Positions 55,062 to 61,673 of a stretch of 64,000 nucleotides of DNA are shown in pieces. Each line of letters opens with the position of its first letter. The stretch's first letter is position 1. A model generated the notes under the pieces. The model saw only the letters and a list, made by a program, of their open reading frames with translations, ran no database searches and had not been told where the DNA came from. The stretch is taken from contig CBDEWF010000005.1 in NCBI GenBank assembly GCA_965243775.1, forward strand, positions 1-64,000, in the 5' to 3' direction. The translations under genes and the position numbers were made by a program. The DNA comes from Sansalvadorimonas sp965243775. Lineage in GTDB: Bacteria; Pseudomonadota; Gammaproteobacteria; Pseudomonadales; Endozoicomonadaceae.

Positions 55062-57380
55062 ATGGCCATTGGGGAATCAGTAAAGCGTGTAGATGCCGCT
55101 GCCAAAGTAACAGGGCGCACACGTTTTGCTTCCGATAACACCATGCCGGGTATGAGAGTTGCGCACTACCTGCGCAGCCCAATTGCACACGGTTATGTTA
55201 AGAGTATCGACACAAGTCAAGCGAAGGAGCTTATCGGTGTTGATGCCGTATTCACTTTTGAAGATGTACCTACGGTACGCTTCGCCACGGCGGGACACGC
55301 CTACAATCTGGAAGCGGCAAAGCGGGATGTCGAAGATAGATTGCTGTTGACCCGTCACGTTCGTTATCACGGCGATGAAATCGCTGTTGTTGTTGCCGAA
55401 GACGATCTGATCGCGAAGCAGGCCCTCTCGTTGATTGAAGTTGAATACGAAGAATATCCTCCCATCCTGACTCCTGAAGATGCCATGGCTGAAGATGCCA
55501 TGATTCTCCATCCCGATACCCAAAATTCTGCACTGCCCAGCTCTTGTTTACCCAAGAATGTGATTGGCAGCCATGAGTATTCCAATGGCGATGCCGCCGA
55601 TGGTATCGCGAATGCGGATGTCAGCCTGGAAGGTACTTATCAAACCCAGTTCCAGCATCACTGTCATATGGAAACAGTTGTCAGCTGGGGCTACATGGAT
55701 GACACCGATCATATTGTTATCGAGTCGTCTACCCAGATTCCCCATATCTGCCGACGCATTGTCGCCCAGGCATTGGAGATGCCGATCGGCCGTGTCCGGA
55801 TTATCAAGCCACCTATTGGCGGTGGTTTCGGTAACAAACAGGATGTTTTGGTTGAACCCATGGTTGGCTTCCTGGCCAGCAAACTGGGTGGTCTGCCGGT
55901 TCGTCTGGAACTGACCCGTGAAGAGTGCATCTCCGGTACCCGTGTACGTCACCCATTCAAGGTGAAGGTGCGTGCTGGTGCTGATAAAGACGGCACCCTG
56001 AAAGGCCTGGAGATTGATGTCACCTCCAATACCGGTGCCTACGCCTCCCACGGTCACTCCATTGCCTCTGCAGCAGGCTCCAAGATTGCGCCGCTGTATC
56101 CAAGAACACCTATTCATTACAAGGCCCGTACTCACTACACCACGCTGCCGGCAGCGGGTGCCATGCGAGCTTACGGCTGCCCACAGGCCACCTTTGCCCT
56201 TGATGGCATGATGGAAGAACTGGCCCGTGAAATTGAGATGGACCCGGTTGATTTCCGTCTGAAGAACGGCGCCGTTGCCGGTGATCCTCATCCTATTTCC
56301 GGCAAACCGATTGTCAGCGCTGGTGTGCTTGAGTGCCTGAAGAAAGGCCGCGAGATCTTTAAATGGGATGAAAAGCGTAAAGAGTACGCAGAGCAGGAAG
56401 GCCCGATCCGCCGTGGTGTTGGCGTTGCCTGCTTCTCTTACGGCAGTAACACCTGGCCGGTTGCCGTAGAAATCTCCGGCTGTCGTATGATCCTGAACCA
56501 GGACGGTTCTGTGAATGTACAGACCGGTGCCTGTGAAATCGGTCAGGGTTCCGACACTGTGATTACCCAGATTGCCGCTGAATATCTTGGTATTCCTGAA
56601 GCCAAGGTCAAAGTGCTGCAGACTCTGGATACGGATTCCACGCCTTACGATCCTGGCGCCTTCGCTTCACGCCAGACTTATGTGTTTGCCCACGCGGTAC
56701 GTCAGTCCGCCGAGCAGCTGCGCGAGAAGATTATTGCTCACGCATCTCTTATGACTGAAGTGCCGGAAGAGAATCTGGGACTGGATGGCGATATCTGCGG
56801 CCCTGATGGTATGCGCCTGTCTCTGGAAGAGCTGGCTTATGATGCTTACTACAACAAGTTCCGGGGCGAGCAGCTGACCTCCGAGGTTTCCCACAAGGTA
56901 CAGAGCAACGCTTATTCCTACGGCTGTACCTTTGTTGAGATCGAAGTGGATATCTCCATGTGCAAGGTTGAGATCAAGAATATTCTCAACGTGCACGACT
57001 CTGGTCGTATCCTGAACCCGCAGGCCGCAACCGGTCAGGTTCATGGTGGTGCCGCCATGGGTATTGCTTACGCCATGAGTGAAGAGCTGCTGTTCGATCC
57101 TGCTACCGGCAAGATCCACAACAACAATCTGCTCGACTACAAGATGCCCACCTGCTCCGATGTGCCGGAAATCGATGCCGCTTATGTGGAAACCGATGAA
57201 ACCACATCCGCCTGCGGACATAAGTCGATTGGTGAACCGCCCCTGATTACTCCGGCTCCCGCTATCCGTAATGCGATCTGGCACGCGACCGGTGTGAAGG
57301 TTGATCGCCTGCCGATGGGCCCGAAAGAGCTGTTCGTTCATTTCCGTGAAGCTGGACTTCTGGGCTCTTTTGGTGAATAG
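55062..57380 (+). CDS. xdhA: Xanthine dehydrogenase molybdenum-binding subunit XdhA
   Basis: A protein of 772 residues (E. coli XdhA has 752). Molybdopterin-contact motifs are PIGGGFGNKQD, the AAGAMRAYGCPQ loop, GACEIGQGSDTV and the catalytic glutamate in GHKSIGEPPLITPAPAI near the C-terminus. It oxidises xanthine (and hypoxanthine) to urate; electrons pass through XdhC to XdhB. The start is set by CGGAGG nine bases before ATG. It is the first gene of xdhABC; xdhB follows after 12 bases. Confidence 0.96.
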   Translation: MAIGESVKRVDAAAKVTGRTRFASDNTMPGMRVAHYLRSPIAHGYVKSIDTSQAKELIGVDAVFTFEDVPTVRFATAGHAYNLEAAKRDVEDRLLLTRHVRYHGDEIAVVVAEDDLIAKQALSLIEVEYEEYPPILTPEDAMAEDAMILHPDTQNSALPSSCLPKNVIGSHEYSNGDAADGIANADVSLEGTYQTQFQHHCHMETVVSWGYMDDTDHIVIESSTQIPHICRRIVAQALEMPIGRVRIIKPPIGGGFGNKQDVLVEPMVGFLASKLGGLPVRLELTREECISGTRVRHPFKVKVRAGADKDGTLKGLEIDVTSNTGAYASHGHSIASAAGSKIAPLYPRTPIHYKARTHYTTLPAAGAMRAYGCPQATFALDGMMEELAREIEMDPVDFRLKNGAVAGDPHPISGKPIVSAGVLECLKKGREIFKWDEKRKEYAEQEGPIRRGVGVACFSYGSNTWPVAVEISGCRMILNQDGSVNVQTGACEIGQGSDTVITQIAAEYLGIPEAKVKVLQTLDTDSTPYDPGAFASRQTYVFAHAVRQSAEQLREKIIAHASLMTEVPEENLGLDGDICGPDGMRLSLEELAYDAYYNKFRGEQLTSEVSHKVQSNAYSYGCTFVEIEVDISMCKVEIKNILNVHDSGRILNPQAATGQVHGGAAMGIAYAMSEELLFDPATGKIHNNNLLDYKMPTCSDVPEIDAAYVETDETTSACGHKSIGEPPLITPAPAIRNAIWHATGVKVDRLPMGPKELFVHFREAGLLGSFGE

Positions 57381-57392
57381 GGGGTAGAAAAA

Positions 57393-58271
57393 ATGTTTGC
57401 GATTGAGAAATACCACAAGGCAGCCACAGTTCAGGAAACTGTGGAACTGCTGAGCCAGAACCCTGAAGCCCGCCTGCTGGCTGGTGGTACCGATGTGCTG
57501 GTCAAACTGCGGGAAGGTCATGAGCAGTTCAAGCAGCTGATTGATATTCATGATGTGCAGGAACTTCAGAGCATTGAGTTGCTGGATGATGGCACTCTGT
57601 CTATCGGCGCAGGTGTCAGCTGCACCCGCTTGATCCGCTCCGAGATTGTTCAGGCGCATATTCCGGTATTGGCCCAGGCAGCCAATATGCTGGGCGGCCC
57701 TCAGGTGCGAAACGCAGCCACACTCGGTGGCAATATCTGTAACGGCGCCCCCAGTGCCGAGAATGCTTCTCCGCTGGTGGTGCTGGATGCTCAGGTCAAT
57801 ATTGTTGGCCCTAACGGCAGCCGACTGGTTCCTATCACCGAGTTCTATCTGCGTCCTGGCAAGGTTGACCTTGAGCAGAGTGAAGTCGTGACTGATTTCA
57901 GGATTGCCAAAGAGAGCTACGAAAACACCGGTGGTGAGTTCTGTAAGTACGCCATGCGTAATGCCATGGATATTGCCACTATCGGTTGTTCAGTCATCTG
58001 TCGTATGGATGAAGACAAGATTGAAGATCTTCGTATCGCCTACACCGTAGCAGCGCCAGTGCCAACCCGCTGTCGTGCAGCGGAAGAGATGTGCAAAGGT
58101 CAGGCTCCCAGCAAGGCTCTGCTGAATGATCTGGCCAGGGTTGTACATGAAGATCTGAAACCACGGGATTCCTGGCGCGCCAGCAAGGACTTCCGGGTGC
58201 ATGTGATCAGCACTCTTGCCGAACGCGTTACCGAAAAAGCCATTATCCGTGCAGGAGGAATCATCGCATGA
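57393..58271 (+). CDS. xdhB: Xanthine dehydrogenase FAD-binding subunit XdhB
   Basis: A protein of 292 residues, exactly the E. coli length. FAD motifs are LLAGGTDVLVKLREG and RNAATLGGNICNGAPSAENASPLVVL. It accepts electrons from the Fe-S subunit and passes them to NAD. Its stop overlaps the xdhC start (ATGA), showing tight translational coupling. Confidence 0.96.
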   Translation: MFAIEKYHKAATVQETVELLSQNPEARLLAGGTDVLVKLREGHEQFKQLIDIHDVQELQSIELLDDGTLSIGAGVSCTRLIRSEIVQAHIPVLAQAANMLGGPQVRNAATLGGNICNGAPSAENASPLVVLDAQVNIVGPNGSRLVPITEFYLRPGKVDLEQSEVVTDFRIAKESYENTGGEFCKYAMRNAMDIATIGCSVICRMDEDKIEDLRIAYTVAAPVPTRCRAAEEMCKGQAPSKALLNDLARVVHEDLKPRDSWRASKDFRVHVISTLAERVTEKAIIRAGGIIA

Positions 58272-58813
58272 CTCAGCGCAGCCTTGAGCTAGAACAAGCT
58301 AAGAAAGATCTGCTGAAGCCGATTTCCTTTAACCTGAACGGAAAGGATGTGGTTCTGCTAGCCGATATCCGCCACTCCCTGCTGGAAATCCTCCGTGACC
58401 ACGGTATGACCGGCGCCAAGGAAGGATGCGGTGTGGGCGAATGTGGTGCTTGTACCGTACTGGTGGAAGGTGTTCCTACCAACAGCTGCCTGACCATGGG
58501 CACCTGGGTGGAAGGCAAGGCTGTTCGTACCATCGAAGGTGAGATGAAAGATGGCGAGCTGTCATCTGTTCAGCAGGCTTATGTCGATGCTGGCGCTATT
58601 CAGTGCGGCTTCTGTACTCCTGGCCTGGTAATGCGTACGACGGCTTTTGTTGAAGAGCAGGCACAGAAGGGCGGGGGCAAGAGTTGCAGCCGTGAAGAAA
58701 TTCGCCATGAGCACTCTGGTAACCTGTGTCGCTGTACCGGTTATAAATCAATTGTGGATGCGGTTGAAAAAAGCGCGGAATATTATAATGAGGTAACAGA
58801 AATAGCTGAATAG
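58268..58813 (+). CDS. xdhC: Xanthine dehydrogenase iron-sulfur subunit XdhC
   Basis: A protein of 181 residues, about 20 longer than E. coli XdhC because of an N-terminal extension. It carries two 2Fe-2S clusters: C54, C59, C62 and C74 (GCGVGECGAC), and C113, C116, C154 and C156 (CGFC and CRC). All eight ligands are present, so the electron path is intact. It is the last gene of xdhABC; an IS1-family element begins 54 bases downstream. Confidence 0.96.
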   Translation: MTQRSLELEQAKKDLLKPISFNLNGKDVVLLADIRHSLLEILRDHGMTGAKEGCGVGECGACTVLVEGVPTNSCLTMGTWVEGKAVRTIEGEMKDGELSSVQQAYVDAGAIQCGFCTPGLVMRTTAFVEEQAQKGGGKSCSREEIRHEHSGNLCRCTGYKSIVDAVEKSAEYYNEVTEIAE

Positions 58814-58829
58814 CTTCTTTGCCAGGAGT

Positions 58830-59645
58830 TCAGCTGGGCTCCTGGCTTATAGCATTATTCTCCTTTGGGTAGTGGGTCAGATGTGTTTGGGCATAAATAT
58901 CCACTCCGAATTCTACTTTATTGATCAATAACCCAATGACAGTATCGTGCATTGTCTCAAGCTTGGAAAAGCAGATAGTTTTTCGGGCCAGACGTTTTAT
59001 CCAGGTTCTGAAATTCAGGTTTTTACGCTCAATTTTTTGGGTATTTCTTTTGCCAATTTCATGCTTATCTTCATCCAGATGTCTCTCATAGGCACCCCAG
59101 TCATCTGTATAAAAGCGTTGTATACCAAAGGGCTCAAGAAGAGCTTTTAGCTTCTTAAACACCTTATCTCTTCTCTTGCCAAAAACGTAAGCAAGAACCG
59201 TGTTGGTCGCATGGTCTATTGCGTACCAAAGCCAGCGCTGGTTAGATTTTTTATCGACAAATGACCACTGCTCATCAAGCTCAGCGGCTTCATAGGCAGG
59301 CTCCAGTCGAACCTTATTGTCTGCACTCAGTCCCAAGGCACGGATATTGGGGTTGACCTGCACGAGGTGACTTTCTTTGCGTCGTATAATATTGATAGTT
59401 GTCGTTTTACTGATCTGGAGAACCCGGCTGGTATCCCGAATGCCACTACCGTTAATAGCCATATCGACAACCTGCTTATGAACGCCAGGAGCACACGCTT
59501 TGTACCGATACTCCAGCATAAAGCTTTTGGTGATGCAGTCTGGATTTTGGCAGAGATAACTTTGCACGCCACGGCGGCTGAAGCCGCATTTTCCAATGTT
59601 TGTACTGCTGCAGCTCGCGCAGCTGACTTCTGTGAGACATACCAT
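58830..59645 (-). CDS. IS1-family transposase (single ORF)
   Basis: A protein of 271 residues. The N-terminal part corresponds to InsA: a zinc finger with CASCSSTNIGKCG and YLCQNPDC, then a helix-turn-helix (GIRDTSRVLQISKTTTINII). The C-terminal part corresponds to InsB: DEQWSFVDKKSNQRWLWYAID, YTDDWGAY and the KRNTQKIERKNLNFRTWIKRLARKTICFSK stretch with the DDE-type residues. In classical IS1 these are two frames joined by -1 frameshifting; here they are one continuous frame. The last 13 codons run past the left terminal repeat into flanking DNA. The enzyme looks intact. Confidence 0.93.
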   Translation of the reverse strand: MVCLTEVSCASCSSTNIGKCGFSRRGVQSYLCQNPDCITKSFMLEYRYKACAPGVHKQVVDMAINGSGIRDTSRVLQISKTTTINIIRRKESHLVQVNPNIRALGLSADNKVRLEPAYEAAELDEQWSFVDKKSNQRWLWYAIDHATNTVLAYVFGKRRDKVFKKLKALLEPFGIQRFYTDDWGAYERHLDEDKHEIGKRNTQKIERKNLNFRTWIKRLARKTICFSKLETMHDTVIGLLINKVEFGVDIYAQTHLTHYPKENNAISQEPS

Positions 59646-59718
59646 ACTTTACATAATTGGTATGCGTATTCAATTTGCTATCCGTGTTGTCCCTTAAACA
59701 CACATCTGACCCACTACC
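58868..59718. mobile_element. IS1-family insertion sequence
   Basis: An 851-bp element bounded by perfect 19-bp inverted repeats starting GGTAGTGGGTCAGATGTGT (58868-58886 and the complement at 59700-59718). The single transposase gene fills it. No 8-9 bp target duplication is visible at the ends (TCTCCTTTG against GATGACTGA), suggesting an old insertion or a later rearrangement. It lies just after xdhC and does not disrupt it. Confidence 0.88.
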
Positions 59719-59744
59719 GATGACTGATCTGAAATGATTTTCTT

Positions 59745-60737
59745 CTATTCTTCCTCTCTCTCAATGGTTCTTGTATAAGCTAGGCTGGGTTGCCCGGTTT
59801 TGCCGTTAACTGTCCATACCTGCCCGGTAAAGTTGTTTTCCGTCAAGGTTATCAGGAAAAAACCGAGGGTGTCGCCCCGCTGAAAATAGAAGGCATTTCG
59901 GTTAGGGCTGGTGATAGGACTTGTTCTGGCTCCAGCGCCAGTAACAATAAAGAATGTCTTGCCGCAGTTATTAACTGGAGGCAGCCACTGCAAGACATGG
60001 TCATGGCCTGAAATCAGTACATCAATTTTGTCACATAATGTCTGGTCTATCATTAGCTTCCACTCTTTGCCCCGCCCCTTGATACCATTGAAATTCCCGG
60101 CATTCTGGTGCTTGGCATTGGACAAGTAGGCATGATGTCCAAAAGCGATTTTCCAATGGGCATCGGATGCCCGTAACGTTCTTCTTATCCAGTTGCCTTG
60201 CTTTTTCCTGTAGGAGTGACTCCAGAAGTTCCAGTCAGGATCAATGCCGGCGATGGATAGAGGGCCAGAATCCAGTGCCAGGAATGTAACGAGTGGATTT
60301 GAGGCTTCAGGCTGGTGGAATGCATAGTAGCGGCTTGGCATTTGCCACTTGTTGCTGGGCCGGTCTGGCTTGTAGTGATATTTGACCTGATAGTCACCCC
60401 GATAATTTCCCATGCCATCTCCCATACGGAAACGGGTGTTATCATGGTTACCAAGGGTCATATAGAAAGGGAATGACAGGTTGCTGTAGGGCTCCTCAAA
60501 CTGCTTCAGAAAGGCGTTGTCATCAACAGAATTGACCCCGTGATCATACATGTTATCGCCGGTGCTGATGGCAAAAGCACAGTCATTGGTAGCACATACG
60601 GAAGCAATCGCATCAGCTACCTTGCGCTGGGACGATGTCCCTGTCCCCTGATCACCTATGGCGACAAATGTTAGAGATTCTGCACTTACTGTTTGGGATA
60701 AAAGGAGCAGGCATCCGGTTAGCCAGTTGTTTTTCAT
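59745..60737 (-). CDS. Secreted purple-acid-phosphatase-like metallophosphoesterase
   Basis: A protein of 330 residues with an N-terminal signal peptide (MKNNWLTGCLLLLSQTVSA). The five metallophosphoesterase blocks are present in the order of small (type 5) purple acid phosphatases: AIGDQG, STGDNMYDHGV, TLGNHDNTR, AFGHHAYLSNAKH and ISGHDHVLQW. The first reads GDQG where most have GDWG. Such enzymes hydrolyse phosphomonoesters with a Fe-metal pair. Size and motifs resemble animal tartrate-resistant acid phosphatase more than typical bacterial PhoD/PhoA enzymes. Export suggests phosphate scavenging or action on host phosphoesters (inference). Confidence 0.88.
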   Translation of the reverse strand: MKNNWLTGCLLLLSQTVSAESLTFVAIGDQGTGTSSQRKVADAIASVCATNDCAFAISTGDNMYDHGVNSVDDNAFLKQFEEPYSNLSFPFYMTLGNHDNTRFRMGDGMGNYRGDYQVKYHYKPDRPSNKWQMPSRYYAFHQPEASNPLVTFLALDSGPLSIAGIDPDWNFWSHSYRKKQGNWIRRTLRASDAHWKIAFGHHAYLSNAKHQNAGNFNGIKGRGKEWKLMIDQTLCDKIDVLISGHDHVLQWLPPVNNCGKTFFIVTGAGARTSPITSPNRNAFYFQRGDTLGFFLITLTENNFTGQVWTVNGKTGQPSLAYTRTIEREEE

Positions 60738-60819
60738 GGGGCTGCCAAGGGCTTTCTTAGATAGTGTGTCTGTCGGCGTGCAGTCTGATATCTATAGAAA
60801 GAGGCAGGCCCTGAGGGTA

Positions 60820-61308
60820 TTACACTTCTTTTGATCTCAAGTCTGTCCTGTATTTCAAGGTCAAACCGGAAATAAAATTACGCAGAAACTGGTTGCCGCA
60901 TTCCTTGTAATTCCGGTGTCCTTTTCTTCTGAAAATGGCAGATAGCTCTGTTTTGGTAATATGAAAATCAGCCAGCTGCATCATCTCGATAATATCGGTA
61001 TCTTTCAGCTTCAGGGCAATTCTGAGTTTACGCAGAACCTCATTCTTGGATAACAGTTGCCCTTTGGGGAGATAGCTCGGCTCTCTGCCTTCCTGCTTAC
61101 CACGACGGTGGATAATCAGGCCATCAAGAAAGCGGGACAGTACGTCGTCATGGCAGAGCACGTAGCCTTTTTCATCTTCCCTGCGCATAAGGTTGTAAAG
61201 GTGGTAGGCAGGAATATCGTGGTCAGCCAGCTTGAAAATGGCAACCATTTCACTATCGCTGAGATTTAAGGCGAAACGCAGGCGACGCAAGATGTCATTG
61301 GCAATCAT
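60820..61308 (-). CDS. yehS: DUF1456 family protein (YehS-like)
   Basis: A protein of 162 residues made of two homologous DUF1456 repeats: NDILRRLRFALNLSDSEMVAIFKLAD (about 3-28) and KNEVLRKLRIALKLKDTDIIEMMQLAD (about 88-114). Each is followed by a segment with FLDGLIIHRRG or FISGLTLKYR. It is a small cytosolic protein widespread in gammaproteobacteria with unknown function. The start gives the usual MIANDILRRLR. Confidence 0.92.
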   Translation of the reverse strand: MIANDILRRLRFALNLSDSEMVAIFKLADHDIPAYHLYNLMRREDEKGYVLCHDDVLSRFLDGLIIHRRGKQEGREPSYLPKGQLLSKNEVLRKLRIALKLKDTDIIEMMQLADFHITKTELSAIFRRKGHRNYKECGNQFLRNFISGLTLKYRTDLRSKEV

Positions 61309-61673
61309 AAAATACCGGGAAGAAGATAAGCGATTAAGGGGGTTAAAGTTTGATAAAGCCGATTATATAGGATGATATCTGCCGGTGCTGTGGGGAGCTT
61401 TACTGACAGTTTGAGTGAAAACCATGGCAGAGATGCGCCTGTGAAAGGGCACATACCCTATAGATAAATTGCTTTCCGCCACTCAAATGTGATGGACAAG
61501 CTGTTTCCAAGCGAAAATCAGGGAATTATTCACCAGTCATAAACAAAATGTACTAAAAATATCCTGCTCTTTGGCGTGAGTATTGTTACCGTGAAAACCA
61601 TTTTTTCTCAAGGCTGTTCCCGCTCATGGCTGTTGATGACTGACTGTTGATAAAACCGGGAGGAAGGCACTGT
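61309..61673. other. Intergenic region upstream of the long secreted protein gene
   Basis: This is 365 bases with no gene. It should contain divergent promoters for the DUF1456 gene and the following gene. CCCGCTCATGGCTGTTGAT at 61619-61637 matches a short motif also found at 19321-19338 and, in part, 14448-14462. Confidence 0.5.
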
